From Gilliamella bombi (GTDB lineage: Bacteria > Pseudomonadota > Gammaproteobacteria > Enterobacterales > Orbaceae), in the NCBI RefSeq assembly GCF_900103255.1, contig NZ_FMWS01000035.1, positions 1 through 59,081 of the forward strand: a DNA stretch of 59,081 nt, in the 5' to 3' direction. The notes below the pieces were generated by a model, which worked only from the letters and a program-made list of their open reading frames with translations, did no database searches and had not been told where the DNA came from. Both the position numbers and the translations under genes were made by a program. Shown one piece after another: positions 27,490 through 37,073 of this stretch (position 1 is its first letter; the number at the start of each line of letters is the position of its first letter).

Positions 27490-28299
27490 ATGCAAAAAAA
27501 AATCTCTTTTTCTTTAATTTTTATACAAACATGCAATTTTATTCGTAATCGCATTACGCAATTTGTTCTTGTTAGTCTAACGCTAGCTTTAATTCATGCG
27601 TTTTTTAATTCTTTCTTTGACAAACAAAATCTAGCTGAACAAATCTATTTTTCACAAAATTTAACTAACTATGTTTTATTCGTGATGTTGACATTACTAA
27701 TTAGCATTATTTTAAAAGCAATTAGTATAGCAACTATTTCTAACCTTTATATCAGCGATAAACTTAATTTAAATCTATTACTATCTAAAGCGTTATCAAA
27801 TACATTAAAAATTATTCTTTTTTATCTTATCATTGGAGTCTTTATATTTTTAGTCTCATTTATGTTATCTATAGTACTTATTAGTTTAAATTTGCTTTTA
27901 CCTAAAGAACTTATTTTTATATTAATTTTTTTAGTACTACTGATTCCAATTCTAATTTTAATTATCTTTTGTAACTTCTTTTTTGCTTCGCTGGTTGAAC
28001 CTGGTCAAAACAATATTCTTGACTCACTTTCATTAAGCATTCAGTCATCAAAAACCCAGTGGCGCTCAGCTATTTTGATGGTATTAATCTTCCTAGCATT
28101 CGTGATGGTTTTTACTCAATTAGCTATTGCGTTCGATAGTGACAATTTTGTCCTTGATACCATCTTCTCTTTCTGTAGTATCTTTTTTGATATTTTTGTT
28201 ACTAGCTTTTTCTATCGTCTTTATACGCTAGCAAATAGTGCCTCTAACTCAGCAGCACCGTCTACTAGCAATGATGATAAAAATAAAGAAGACCACTAA
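27490..28299 (+). CDS. yciC: YciC-like (UPF0259) inner-membrane protein
   Basis: A 269-residue protein with six hydrophobic segments. The N-terminal FIQTCNFIRNRITQFVLVSL resembles YRDTGNFFRNQF in E. coli YciC, and the C-terminal pattern DSLSLSIQSSKTQWRS followed later by FYRLYTLA resembles its end. Function of the family is unknown; it is a multipass membrane protein. The tail after residue 250 is hydrophilic, rich in Ser, Asn and Lys, and absent from E. coli. Assignment is by motif memory only. Confidence 0.6.
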   Translation: MQKKISFSLIFIQTCNFIRNRITQFVLVSLTLALIHAFFNSFFDKQNLAEQIYFSQNLTNYVLFVMLTLLISIILKAISIATISNLYISDKLNLNLLLSKALSNTLKIILFYLIIGVFIFLVSFMLSIVLISLNLLLPKELIFILIFLVLLIPILILIIFCNFFFASLVEPGQNNILDSLSLSIQSSKTQWRSAILMVLIFLAFVMVFTQLAIAFDSDNFVLDTIFSFCSIFFDIFVTSFFYRLYTLANSASNSAAPSTSNDDKNKEDH

Positions 28300-28323
28300 T
28301 TAATTCTTTAATTGTTATTCATT

Positions 28324-28350
28324 TCCTTACCAACTCTATTTTGGTAAGGA
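28324..28350 (+). terminator. Hairpin after the YciC-like gene
   Basis: TCCTTACCAA (28324-28333) pairs with TTGGTAAGGA (28341-28350) around a 7-nt loop, 25 nt after the stop. The following bases (TATTAT) make only a poor U-tract. Confidence 0.55.
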
Positions 28351-28405
28351 TATTATCGCTTACCATATACTATTTTGATTTAACTAAATCTATTGGATAA
28401 AAGCT

Positions 28406-28891
28406 ATGACTCCAGCAATTGATTTACTTAAAAAGCTAAAAATCAAATTTAATATCCACCAATATAAACACGATCCCAACCAAACTAACTACGGGCAAGA
28501 AGCGGTTAATAAACTTGATCCCAGTTTGAATGTTACAGCTACACAGGTATTTAAAACCTTGATTGTAAGTTTAAACGGTAATAATAAGACGTTAGCGGTT
28601 TGTGTATTGCCCGTCGATAGACATTTGGATCTTAAAAAAGTCGCAAAAGCACTAAAATGTAAAAAAATAGATTTAGCTGATCCTAATTTAGCTCAAAAGG
28701 TAACAGGTTATTTGGTGGGAGGAATTAGTCCACTCGGTCAAAAACAACAACTACCCACACTCATTGATTTAAGTGCAAGTGAGCACACAACAATGTTTGT
28801 ATCAGGCGGGCGAAGAGGATTAGAAATTGAAATTGCGCCTCAAGATTTGATTGATATATTACAAGCGAAATGGGTTGAAATAACCACTTAA
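28406..28891 (+). CDS. ybaK: Cys-tRNA(Pro)/Cys-tRNA(Cys) deacylase YbaK
   Basis: YbaK hydrolyses Cys wrongly attached to tRNA-Pro, a trans-editing function complementing ProRS. The 161-residue product has the YbaK/ProX fold with the essential Lys in QVFKTLIV at about 50, [19 protein letters not shown], and the glycine loops [13 protein letters not shown] and [12 protein letters not shown]. All match E. coli YbaK (159 residues). It has its own upstream region and no operon partner. Confidence 0.93.
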   Translation: MTPAIDLLKKLKIKFNIHQYKHDPNQTNYGQEAVNKLDPSLNVTATQVFKTLIVSLNGNNKTLAVCVLPVDRHLDLKKVAKALKCKKIDLADPNLAQKVTGYLVGGISPLGQKQQLPTLIDLSASEHTTMFVSGGRRGLEIEIAPQDLIDILQAKWVEITT

Positions 28892-28993
28892 AATTATTAG
28901 TAATATAATTTTAATTTGGTTCTAATACTACTTATAAACAAGAAAAAGCGAAAGCAATTTGCCTTAAAATAATGTATTTTTATTGAGTTGATA

Positions 28994-29020
28994 AGGTCAT
29001 AAGACTATACCCTATGACCT
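28994..29020. terminator. Inverted repeat between convergent ybaK and hupA
   Basis: AGGTCATA (28994-29001) pairs with TATGACCT (29013-29020) around an 11-nt loop. It sits between two convergent genes but lacks a T-run on either side, so termination is only a guess. Confidence 0.4.
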
Positions 29021-29060
29021 AATACTTCTATCAATCAAGTTGACAGTAAGAAAAAGCAAC

Positions 29061-29333
29061 TTATTTGATTGCCTCTTTTAAAGTTTTACCTGATACGAAT
29101 GCTGGTACTTTACTTGCTGCAATTTTAATTTCTTTACCAGTTTTTGGATTACGACCAGTACGAGCTTTACGAGAATTAACTTTAAATGTACCAAAACCAA
29201 CTAATTGAACTGGCTCACCAGCTTTCAATGATTCAGTAATAGCGGCTAATGTAGCTTCCAATGCCGTTTTTGCAGCTACTTTGGTAATATCAGCTTTGCT
29301 AGCAATAGCGTCGACAAGTTCTGTTTTATTCAT
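29061..29333 (-). CDS. hupA: DNA-binding protein HU-alpha
   Basis: HU bends and compacts DNA. The 90-residue product matches E. coli HupA closely: [18 protein letters not shown], the core VGFGTFKVN, and the DNA-binding arm [17 protein letters not shown] with the intercalating Pro. The C-terminus is [12 protein letters not shown]. It is downstream of yjaG and hemE as in E. coli, but with a 170-bp gap likely to hold its own promoter. Confidence 0.97.
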   Translation of the reverse strand: MNKTELVDAIASKADITKVAAKTALEATLAAITESLKAGEPVQLVGFGTFKVNSRKARTGRNPKTGKEIKIAASKVPAFVSGKTLKEAIK

Positions 29334-29506
29334 GGGTATATCCTTACATATTATTTTATTGTTAAAGTTAACATTATAAACGAAGCTAAAACTTAATATT
29401 TTAGCGTCGTTACTGTAAACGTTGCTTAGATTACATTGCTGTTAAATGTAGTCTATATTTGTCCAATATTAAAGAAAAATTTAATAAAAATTTTAAAAAT
29501 TACACT

Positions 29507-30109
29507 TTAAACGCCTTGATAGCTCAAAAAAACACCAATATTACTAGTTCCCGCTGCTCGAATTTCATCTTTCAAGCCTTTTATCAACTCATTCATTTCA
29601 TTATTTTCTTCGCGTAGCAATCGAAATATTTCCCACTGCAAATCGAATTCATCTGTAACACTAGGCAAAGTTTGTTGTTCATCTTCTGAAAGAGTAACAT
29701 TTGTTTTGGTCATTTCAAATTCAGCAACTGTAGTTGCTGATATACTACTGACTTTAGCTGTATGTTCAGCGATTTCACCACTCAAGTAAGAGTGTAAGAC
29801 CTCACCAAGTGCATGACAAGCATCGATGGCTGGATAAACCATATAAGGACTATCATCAGTTACAGTTGGAATAATGAGTTCTAATTTCTCAAGCTGTAAA
29901 TCAAAATTGATTTTTACATCTTCAACTAATAGTGATTCCCAAACTAAATCCAGTATTTTTTTATAATTTTTAGCATCATCTTCATGATGTTGTTGATGAC
30001 AATAAAAAACAAAGTTGGGATACATTCGTTCACATAAGCAGACCATAAATAGACGTTGTTTCCATTGTGGTAACTTTTCTAGCCTTAATTGAACAGGATT
30101 TTTAATCAT
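29507..30109 (-). CDS. yjaG: YjaG family protein (DUF416)
   Basis: A 200-residue cytoplasmic protein beginning [20 protein letters not shown], matching E. coli YjaG (MLQNPIHLRLERLESW). Other shared stretches are [36 protein letters not shown] and [19 protein letters not shown]. Its biochemical role is not known. The start at 30109 is chosen over one 12 codons upstream by homology; it overlaps the hemE stop by 8 nt, so it is coupled to hemE. The nfi gene found between them in E. coli is missing. Confidence 0.9.
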   Translation of the reverse strand: MIKNPVQLRLEKLPQWKQRLFMVCLCERMYPNFVFYCHQQHHEDDAKNYKKILDLVWESLLVEDVKINFDLQLEKLELIIPTVTDDSPYMVYPAIDACHALGEVLHSYLSGEIAEHTAKVSSISATTVAEFEMTKTNVTLSEDEQQTLPSVTDEFDLQWEIFRLLREENNEMNELIKGLKDEIRAAGTSNIGVFLSYQGV

Positions 30110-31175
30110 GATGAAACCTTTTTGATAGTCGATGTACCGCTTCAATCAAATACTGTACATTCTCTACAGGGATATCTTGGTGAATACCATGCCCTAAATT
30201 AAAAACATGCCCATTGTGATAGCCATATTCATTAAGAACGGCCTCTACGTTGGATTCAATTGTTTGCTTTCCTGCATATAAAACGGAAGGATCTAAATTC
30301 CCTTGTACTGCTATTTTCCCTTTTTGAGTAATCTGGCTTAAATTTACAGTCCAATCCACTCCCACCGCATCACAACCTGTATTAATAATACGATCAAGCC
30401 ATATTCCTCCTCCTTTAGTAAATAAAGTAACAGGAATGTACGAGGTTATATCTTGACTTTTTTTACCTTGTTTTAATTGCGATAAGATCTGTTGCATATA
30501 GTCAAGTGAAAATGTTTGATAGCTTTGATGACTTAATACGCCGCCCCAAGTATCAAAAATCATAATCGATTGTGCTCCCGCTTGAATTTGTGCATTTAAA
30601 TATAATGCGATACTGTTTGCTAGTTTTTCAAGTAGTTGATGCAACGCTTTGGGCTCACTATAAAGCATCTTTTTAATTTTGGTGAATGCTTTGCTACTGC
30701 CCCCTTCAATCATGTAGGTGGCTAGTGTCCATGGGCTTCCCGAAAAACCAATTAGTGGAACTTTACCATTGAGTTCTTTTTTTGTTAATCGAATCGCATC
30801 CATCACATATTTAAGTGATTGCTCTGGATCTGGGATGGGTAATTGTTCAATATCTGATATGCAAGATATCGATTTTTTAAATTTAGGGCCTTCACCCAAT
30901 TCAAAATATAAGCCAAGCCCCATAGCATCAGGGATTGTTAAAATATCAGAGAAAATAATAGCAGCATCAAGCTCAAATCGTTGTAATGGTTGTAAGGTGA
31001 CCTCACAAGCTAATTCTGGCGTTTGACACATCGTCATAAAATCACCCGCTTTTGATCTTAATTGACGATACTCAGGTAAATAACGACCTGCCTGTCGCAT
31101 CATCCAAACTGGTGTATAGTCTACAGGCAAACATAGTAAAGCTCGTAAATAACGATCATTTTTTAATTGGCTCAT
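30102..31175 (-). CDS. hemE: Uroporphyrinogen decarboxylase
   Basis: HemE converts uroporphyrinogen III to coproporphyrinogen III in heme synthesis. The 357-residue protein (E. coli 354) contains the signature [16 protein letters not shown] at about 23, the catalytic Asp region [17 protein letters not shown] at about 85, and [17 protein letters not shown] at about 145. [10 protein letters not shown] near the end is the C-terminal His motif. It heads hemE-yjaG-hupA. A dispersed 37-bp element sits about 36 bp upstream. Confidence 0.97.
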   Translation of the reverse strand: MSQLKNDRYLRALLCLPVDYTPVWMMRQAGRYLPEYRQLRSKAGDFMTMCQTPELACEVTLQPLQRFELDAAIIFSDILTIPDAMGLGLYFELGEGPKFKKSISCISDIEQLPIPDPEQSLKYVMDAIRLTKKELNGKVPLIGFSGSPWTLATYMIEGGSSKAFTKIKKMLYSEPKALHQLLEKLANSIALYLNAQIQAGAQSIMIFDTWGGVLSHQSYQTFSLDYMQQILSQLKQGKKSQDITSYIPVTLFTKGGGIWLDRIINTGCDAVGVDWTVNLSQITQKGKIAVQGNLDPSVLYAGKQTIESNVEAVLNEYGYHNGHVFNLGHGIHQDIPVENVQYLIEAVHRLSKRFHHD

Positions 31176-31210
31176 ATCTTCAGCTCTTTAAATATAGACT
31201 TTATTTTGTT

Positions 31211-31247
31211 AAAAAGTTTCAGGTAAGTATGTGTTTCAGTATAAAAA
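31211..31247 (+). repeat. Dispersed 37-bp intergenic element, copy 2
   Basis: Contains AAAAAGTTTCAGGTAA, then GTATGT, then GTTTCAGTATAAAAA. It differs from copy 3 at one position (AAGTAT for AACTAT). It lies between the argP stop and the hemE start, both minus strand. Confidence 0.85.
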
Positions 31248-31287
31248 TCACTTAATTTATCTATTATTTGTGATCTAAATCCTGAGG

Positions 31288-32175
31288 CTATGATAATGTT
31301 CGTTGTGCATAACGAATCAAGGTTTCAGAGATATTTTGCATTACACTACTTTCAGGAGCAAAACGATGCCAATATAGCATACGTCTTTGATATAACCCAT
31401 CAGTTAAGTTAATTAATTCACCATTTTTTAATTCTTGCTCAACTTGCAACTTTGGTAACATACAGCAGGCCGAACCTTGTTTAGCTAATTGCACAAAAGC
31501 TTCAGATGAACTAGTGATATGGCAAATTACACTACCTGGCGTAAGGTTAAAGTTTTCTTGTAAGAAGGCCTGATGCATATCATCTAAATGATCGAATGCA
31601 ACAGCAGGCGCTTTTAATAAAGATGATCGAGTTACCCCAGTTGGAAAGTACTTTTTAGCAAAATCAGGTGAAGCCACAAAAATATAGTCTAAAGCACCTA
31701 ATAAATCAGACAAGCAACCTGGTAAAGGATTAGCTTGAATGCTAATCGCACCAACTACTGTCCCTAAACGCAATAATTCTAACGTATGTTCTTCATCTTT
31801 GACTTGAATATCAAAACGTAAGATATTTTTATCTAAAACTGGTTTTAACGCAGGTAAAAACCAAGTTGCTAAAGAATCAGCATTAATCGCAATAGATAAC
31901 GACAACGGTGTGGCATTTTGCTCGTTATCACCTAACCATTGCTGTTCTAATAATTCAACTTGATGTAATAAGCCAAGCAGGTGCTCACCTTGTTTGGTTG
32001 CTTTCGGAGGAATGGTCCTAACTAGCAGTTGTTGACCAAAAAAGCTTTCTAATTGTTTGATACGTTGCGAAACCGCAGGTTGTGTAATACACAATTTATC
32101 AGCAGCTCTTTCAAATCCTCGTTCCTTTATCACCGCATCTAATGCTTGTAACGCTCTATAATCTGGACGCTTCAT
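31288..32175 (-). CDS. argP: LysR-family regulator ArgP
   Basis: ArgP senses lysine and arginine and controls genes such as argO, dapB and lysC in E. coli. The 295-residue product (E. coli 297) begins [20 protein letters not shown]. It has the LysR helix-turn-helix ([20 protein letters not shown], about 20-40) and the effector domain with [14 protein letters not shown] and ending [15 protein letters not shown]-like text. ATG at 32175 with an AGAG site is preferred over 32208. It is divergent from rpiA, as in E. coli. Confidence 0.95.
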   Translation of the reverse strand: MKRPDYRALQALDAVIKERGFERAADKLCITQPAVSQRIKQLESFFGQQLLVRTIPPKATKQGEHLLGLLHQVELLEQQWLGDNEQNATPLSLSIAINADSLATWFLPALKPVLDKNILRFDIQVKDEEHTLELLRLGTVVGAISIQANPLPGCLSDLLGALDYIFVASPDFAKKYFPTGVTRSSLLKAPAVAFDHLDDMHQAFLQENFNLTPGSVICHITSSSEAFVQLAKQGSACCMLPKLQVEQELKNGELINLTDGLYQRRMLYWHRFAPESSVMQNISETLIRYAQRTLS

Positions 32176-32383
32176 AATCTCTTTATTAATGATTTGATCA
32201 TTGCTCAAATATTAAATCTACTTTAATATCGTAATAAGTTTTAAACATATCACAAAGTTGATTTAATTCTTAAAATCCTAATGATTTTTGCTTTCTAATT
32301 GGGTACTATGCCATATCTTCAACAATTTTGCTTTCAAAATTTTATTTTTTTAAGAAAAATTATCCTCAAAATAGGGGGTTCTT

Positions 32384-33040
32384 ATGACACAAGACGAGTT
32401 AAAAAAAGCCGTAGGCTGGTCAGCCTTAAAATTTATCAAACCCGATTCTTTTATTGGTGTAGGAACAGGCTCCACCGCATCCCATTTTATTGATGCATTA
32501 GCTACAATAAAAGATCAAATCAAAGGCACTGTATCTAGTTCGGAAGCATCCACCCAAAAATTAAAAAGCTATGGTATTCCTGTTCTCGATTGTAATGAAG
32601 TCGATTATTTGGATGTCTATGTCGATGGTGCAGATGAAATTAATCACCAGTTGCAAATGATTAAAGGTGGTGGCGCAGCTTTAACGCGCGAAAAAATTGT
32701 TTCAGCCATTGCTAAACAATTTATTTGTATTGTTGATGAATCAAAAGTTGTTGATGTATTAGGTAAATTCCCATTACCGGTTGAAGTGATCCCAATGGCA
32801 CGTTCCTATGTTGCTCGTGAGTTATATAAGCTGGGCGGTAAACCAATATATCGTCAAGGCGTTATAACTGATAATGGTAATGTGATTTTAGATGTTCATG
32901 ATCTTGTCATTACCAAACCAATGGAGCTTGAAAACCGAATTAATAGCATTTCAGGTGTGGTTACTGTTGGATTATTTGCCAATAAAGGCGCTGATATTGC
33001 GCTTGTTGGATGCAGTACGGGTGTAAAAGAGCTGAGATAA
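32384..33040 (+). CDS. rpiA: Ribose-5-phosphate isomerase A
   Basis: RpiA interconverts ribulose-5-phosphate and ribose-5-phosphate in the pentose phosphate pathway. The 218-residue product (E. coli 219) has the phosphate loop [13 protein letters not shown] at about 26, the catalytic region [20 protein letters not shown] then TREKI with the essential Glu at about 103, and [18 protein letters not shown] lies upstream of the ATG. rpiA followed by serA is the enterobacterial order. Confidence 0.96.
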   Translation: MTQDELKKAVGWSALKFIKPDSFIGVGTGSTASHFIDALATIKDQIKGTVSSSEASTQKLKSYGIPVLDCNEVDYLDVYVDGADEINHQLQMIKGGGAALTREKIVSAIAKQFICIVDESKVVDVLGKFPLPVEVIPMARSYVARELYKLGGKPIYRQGVITDNGNVILDVHDLVITKPMELENRINSISGVVTVGLFANKGADIALVGCSTGVKELR

Positions 33041-33119
33041 AATCATTTACAACAATAAAGTTAATAATGGTATTTAATTATAAGTACCAATTTGTATGCT
33101 GAAGGAAAGAGAGGAAATA

Positions 33120-34361
33120 ATGGTTATTCAAACTTTAACCAAAGATGAAAATAAGTTTTTATTACTTGAGGGAGTTCATCCTAGCGCAATTGAAATATTA
33201 AAATCCGCCGGCTTTACCAATATTGAATATCATAAAAGCGCATTATCGCCTGAAGAACTTAAGCAAGCTCTGAAAGATGTCCGGTTTATTGGAATCCGGT
33301 CAAGAACACAATTAACTAAGGACATTATCGATTCTGCACCTAAACTTGCTGGCATTGGCTGTTTTTGTATAGGTACCAACCAAGTTGATCTTGATGCAGC
33401 GACAGTAAAAGGGATTCCTGTTTTTAATGCACCATTTTCAAATACGCGATCTGTAGCAGAACTAGTATTAGCCGAAGCAATATTATTACTTCGTCGAGTA
33501 CCAGATGCAAATGCTAAAGCACACCGAGGAAAATGGAATAAGATTGCGACAGGTTCACACGAAGCTCGTGGTAAAAATTTGGGTATTATTGGTTATGGGC
33601 ATATTGGTAGCCAACTAAGTATTTTGGCTGAATCGTTAGGGATGAATGTTTATTTTTATGATATTGAAACAAAACTACCTTTAGGTAATGCTAAACAAGT
33701 TTCAACAATGAAAGAATTACTAGCAATAAGCGATATTGTTTCAATGCATGTGCCAGAAAATCCAACAACCATCAAAATGATTAGTGATAACGAAATTGAT
33801 GCAATGAAACAAGACGCAATTTTAATCAATGCTTCACGCGGTAAAGTTATCGATCTTGAGGCTTTAACTAAAGCTTTGAAAGCCAATAAACTCAGTGGGG
33901 CAGCTATTGATGTTTTTCCAACAGAACCTGCTAGTAACAACGACCCTTTTGAATCTCCATTATGTCAATTTGATAATGTAATTATTACTCCGCATATCGG
34001 TGGTTCAACTAGCGAAGCACAAGAAAATATTGGGATTGAGGTCGCAAGTAAACTAGCTAAATATTCTGATACTGGTGCAACACTTTCAGCAGTTAATTTT
34101 CCTGAAGCCTCTTTACCTATTCCAGCTAAAGGCTCTAGTCGTTTTATTAATATTCATCGTAACCAACCTGGTGTTCTAACTGCTATCAATACGTTATTCG
34201 CTGAACAAGGGCTTAATATTTCAGCACAATATTTACAAACTGATCCTCAGATTGGTTATGTTGTTATTGATATCGATAGAGTTAAACAAAGTAAGGCTGA
34301 AGAGTTGTTATCTAAACTGAAAAACGTGCCAGGAACAATTCGTGCTAGATTGTTATTTTAA
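33120..34361 (+). CDS. serA: D-3-phosphoglycerate dehydrogenase
   Basis: SerA starts serine synthesis by oxidising 3-phosphoglycerate. The ATG at 33120, preceded by GAGG, gives 413 residues (E. coli 410). Visible are the NAD-binding GIIGYGHIGSQLS at about 157, the catalytic His-Glu pair (PHIGGSTSEAQENIG, about 290), and a C-terminal ACT domain (GVLTAINTLFAEQGLNISA) that gives serine feedback inhibition in this family. A start 8 codons upstream overlaps the ribosome site and is rejected. Confidence 0.96.
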   Translation: MVIQTLTKDENKFLLLEGVHPSAIEILKSAGFTNIEYHKSALSPEELKQALKDVRFIGIRSRTQLTKDIIDSAPKLAGIGCFCIGTNQVDLDAATVKGIPVFNAPFSNTRSVAELVLAEAILLLRRVPDANAKAHRGKWNKIATGSHEARGKNLGIIGYGHIGSQLSILAESLGMNVYFYDIETKLPLGNAKQVSTMKELLAISDIVSMHVPENPTTIKMISDNEIDAMKQDAILINASRGKVIDLEALTKALKANKLSGAAIDVFPTEPASNNDPFESPLCQFDNVIITPHIGGSTSEAQENIGIEVASKLAKYSDTGATLSAVNFPEASLPIPAKGSSRFINIHRNQPGVLTAINTLFAEQGLNISAQYLQTDPQIGYVVIDIDRVKQSKAEELLSKLKNVPGTIRARLLF

Positions 34362-34497
34362 GGTGATAAGTCGGTACGCTTGTTAGCCACTCAGCTTTAG
34401 CGGGTTTTTAATTTTGAGTAAATTAAATTTGTTTTGTTAATAATTTGCATCACTCAAATAGATTCCCGCTAATGCAACATTTAAACAATGCTATTTT

Positions 34498-35280
34498 TTA
34501 TTCTTTATCAATTACTTCTACTTTAATGACTTTGATGCCTCGTTGTATGAGTGCTTCATAATATTTGTCATCTAATTTATTGTCGGTGATGATGGTATCA
34601 ACAGCATTTAAGTCACACACAACATTAGGACTACGCCTGCCAAACTTGGTTGAGTCAGCTAATAATATTAATTTTGCCGCAGCTTTACTCATGGCAACAC
34701 TGCCGTGATAGCTTTCATTAAATGTTGTCACGCCCCCTACTAAATCAATCCCATCAGCCCCCATAAATAGTTTATCAAAAGTGTAAGATTCAAATATGGC
34801 CGCAGTTGATGCGCTGTTACTGTGAAAAGAGGCCGATTTACGGCGAAAAGTGCCACCTGATAAGATAATAGTATGATCATTATTATGTGCAACAAGTTCA
34901 TTTACAATGTGTAAGCTGTTGGTCATAATAGTCAAATTATTGAAACTTGTCAGTATAGGAATCATCTGAGCAACAGTACTTCCAGAATCAAAAATAATTG
35001 AGTCACCTTCTTGGATCAATTTAACTGCTTCGTATGCAATTGATTTTTTAGATCCAATGTTGATGTAGGTTTTATGATCAATAGCTCTATCACCAATTTC
35101 ACGGTTTAACATGGCACCGCCGTAGGTACGTAAAACTAGACCACTTTGGCTGAGTTGAGTAAGATCTTTACGAATTGTAGTTCCAGTCGTTTTGAAATGC
35201 TCAACTAATTCATCAATACTAACTTGCCCATTATTTTGCAGGTATTCTAAAATAGCTGTTTGTCGTTGCCTTACTTTCAT
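34498..35280 (-). CDS. srlR: Glucitol operon repressor (DeoR family)
   Basis: SrlR represses the glucitol operon in the absence of inducer. The 260-residue product (E. coli 257) has an N-terminal DeoR helix-turn-helix ([18 protein letters not shown], then [16 protein letters not shown]) and a C-terminal sugar-phosphate-binding domain with [30 protein letters not shown] and [18 protein letters not shown]. Similarity to E. coli SrlR is strong throughout. It is last in the srl cluster, downstream of srlM; gutQ is absent and serA follows. Confidence 0.95.
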   Translation of the reverse strand: MKVRQRQTAILEYLQNNGQVSIDELVEHFKTTGTTIRKDLTQLSQSGLVLRTYGGAMLNREIGDRAIDHKTYINIGSKKSIAYEAVKLIQEGDSIIFDSGSTVAQMIPILTSFNNLTIMTNSLHIVNELVAHNNDHTIILSGGTFRRKSASFHSNSASTAAIFESYTFDKLFMGADGIDLVGGVTTFNESYHGSVAMSKAAAKLILLADSTKFGRRSPNVVCDLNAVDTIITDNKLDDKYYEALIQRGIKVIKVEVIDKE

Positions 35281-35379
35281 ATTATGATTCCATCATTATT
35301 AGTATATAGGAAATTTTATTTTGCAAACCATTATACTTTATAATGAAAGAAATTACTTTTCAAAATAAAAAGATAATTA

Positions 35380-35739
35380 TTAATTTTTTGCTGTTAAGGC
35401 AACAATCAACGCACTTTGTGATATTACGTCGTTTGGAAATATTTCTTCAGGGATTATTTTTGATACAGATAAGCCATGGAGCTGGGAAATAGATTTAGGC
35501 AATGCAAATACCGTAATCCCTTTTATTATGATAGAATCAATCACAACTTTATTTTCATCTAATGAAATTGCGATTAATACTCTTGGTCTAAATCGTTTAC
35601 TTTTACTACGACCAACACCTAAGTAGCAACCTTTTTTTAAAGCTAGAAACGCTTTATTGAAACGACGAATTTGAAACCAACTAAAAATAATTTGAATACA
35701 CCAAGCAATAAGCGCTATAGCAATTAGAGTAGTCGTCAT
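35380..35739 (-). CDS. srlM: Glucitol operon activator SrlM (GutM)
   Basis: SrlM is a positive factor for the glucitol operon. The 119-residue product has one N-terminal membrane helix (TLIAIALIAWCIQIIFSW), then LRF-like text FNKAFLALKKGCYLGVGRSK that matches the GutM family, and a soluble C-terminal part. How it activates is not understood. It lies between srlD and srlR as in E. coli, but is separated from srlD by a strong hairpin. Confidence 0.9.
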   Translation of the reverse strand: MTTTLIAIALIAWCIQIIFSWFQIRRFNKAFLALKKGCYLGVGRSKSKRFRPRVLIAISLDENKVVIDSIIIKGITVFALPKSISQLHGLSVSKIIPEEIFPNDVISQSALIVALTAKN

Positions 35740-35774
35740 ATTTAATATTTTTCCATTTTTTTAAGCTAGAATAA

Positions 35775-35809
35775 AAAGTGCGATAAGTTTAAATTAACTT
35801 TCGCACTTT
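35775..35809 (-). terminator. Two-tier hairpin between srlD and srlM
   Basis: AAAGTGCGA (35775-35783) pairs with TCGCACTTT (35801-35809); inside, AAGTT (35785-35789) pairs with AACTT (35796-35800). In the operon direction the stem is followed by UUUAU, so it can act as a partial terminator limiting srlM-srlR expression. Confidence 0.7.
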
Positions 35810-35816
35810 ATTTTAA

Positions 35817-36596
35817 CTAGAACATCACTTGTCCACCAGTAATGTTGATTGATTGCCCTGTGCAATATGATGCTTTATCACTTGCATAAAATAGCAATAC
35901 GTCAAGTACATCTTGATAATCACAACCTCGTTTTAAGGGAACTTTATCAATATAAACTTGTTCCACTTGGTTTTCAGGAATACCTAATTTTTTAGCATAC
36001 TGTGGTATTAACGATTGGAACATAGGGGATTTTAATAAGTTACCTAACATTAATGAGTTTACAGTAATACCACAATCAGCAAGATCTAGGGCAAGTGATT
36101 GTGTTAACCCTACCCCACCAAATTTGGCTGCGCTGTATCCTGAATTATGTTTGCTACCCACTTTTCCAGATTTCGAATTGATTTGGATAATACGACCAGC
36201 GGTATTATGTTTTACCATTAATTTTGCAAATTCACGCGCACATAAGAAATAGCCAGTTAAGTTGACATCAACCGATAATTGAAAATCACTTAATGCAAAA
36301 CTGGTAATTGGAGCTGCACGTGCAATTCCTGCACTGTAGACTAATAAGTCAGCATGTTTAAATGTAGCTTCAACGTCTTGTGCTAACTTGATGACACTAT
36401 CTTCTTTGGTTGCATCAACAACAAAGCCTTTTGCCGTGCCAGCGCCATGTTTTTGATTTATTTCATCTGCAACTTTGTTTGCATTAGCGGCATTCAAATC
36501 TGCAACGGCAACTTTGTATCCAGCATCAGCGATACCTTTACATAAGAATTCACCAAGAGTTTGTCCGCCACCTATAACAACTGCTACTTGTTTCAT
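35817..36596 (-). CDS. srlD: Sorbitol-6-phosphate 2-dehydrogenase
   Basis: SrlD oxidises glucitol-6-phosphate to fructose-6-phosphate with NAD. The 259-residue short-chain dehydrogenase (same length as E. coli) has the nucleotide-binding loop GGGQTLGEFLCKGIADAGY at the N-terminus, the NNAG-equivalent VYSAGIARAAP, and the catalytic Ser and YSAAK at about 140-157. The C-terminus CTGQSINITGGQVMF is typical. It follows srlB after 12 nt. Confidence 0.96.
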   Translation of the reverse strand: MKQVAVVIGGGQTLGEFLCKGIADAGYKVAVADLNAANANKVADEINQKHGAGTAKGFVVDATKEDSVIKLAQDVEATFKHADLLVYSAGIARAAPITSFALSDFQLSVDVNLTGYFLCAREFAKLMVKHNTAGRIIQINSKSGKVGSKHNSGYSAAKFGGVGLTQSLALDLADCGITVNSLMLGNLLKSPMFQSLIPQYAKKLGIPENQVEQVYIDKVPLKRGCDYQDVLDVLLFYASDKASYCTGQSINITGGQVMF

Positions 36597-36608
36597 TTTT
36601 TATGTTCC

Positions 36609-36980
36609 TTAATCATTTACAATTCTAATTTCATCACCCACAAAAAGCTGACTTGGAGTTTCACCTTCTATATGAATGGTTCCTGGTAATTCGGCTTGAT
36701 TATTACTATCAAATTTTAATGTGATATGACCTAATTCACGGAAATTAACGCTAGCAACATCACCCACCGCGGTAATTTTGTAACTCTGTTTACCTAGATA
36801 AATGGTCTGCCCAACTTGTAAATCTTGTTTTAAATCATCATGACTATGCACAAAACAATAATCCGCTAAATCTGCTGGTGCTCCAGTTTTAAACAGGATT
36901 AACATACCATCAGTTAATGCATCTTGAGCAAACTCACCAATTTGACTAATTTTTGATTGATAGATAATATTTGACATCAT
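36609..36980 (-). CDS. srlB: PTS glucitol/sorbitol-specific EIIA
   Basis: SrlB accepts phosphate from HPr and passes it to the IIB domain. The 123-residue product (same length as E. coli) contains the active-site His in CFVHSHDDLKQDL at about 43-46. The rest (GELPGTIHIEGETPSQL-type beta segments) matches the EIIA-Gut family. It lies between srlE and srlD; a hairpin separates it from srlE. Confidence 0.95.
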   Translation of the reverse strand: MMSNIIYQSKISQIGEFAQDALTDGMLILFKTGAPADLADYCFVHSHDDLKQDLQVGQTIYLGKQSYKITAVGDVASVNFRELGHITLKFDSNNQAELPGTIHIEGETPSQLFVGDEIRIVND

Positions 36981-37038
36981 TAACCTTCTTATTTCTTGCT
37001 TTCACTTAATCCAAGCTTTTTATTTTTAACGTTAGTTT

Positions 37039-37064
37039 AAAATGGGATGGAACCATCCCATTTT
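37039..37064 (-). terminator. Hairpin between srlE and srlB
   Basis: AAAATGGGATGG (37039-37050) pairs with CCATCCCATTTT (37053-37064) with a minimal AA gap, just after the srlE stop. U- and A-runs flank it on both sides. It may terminate part of the transcripts or stabilise the srlAE message relative to srlBD. Confidence 0.7.
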
Positions 37065-37073
37065 TTAGACAAT

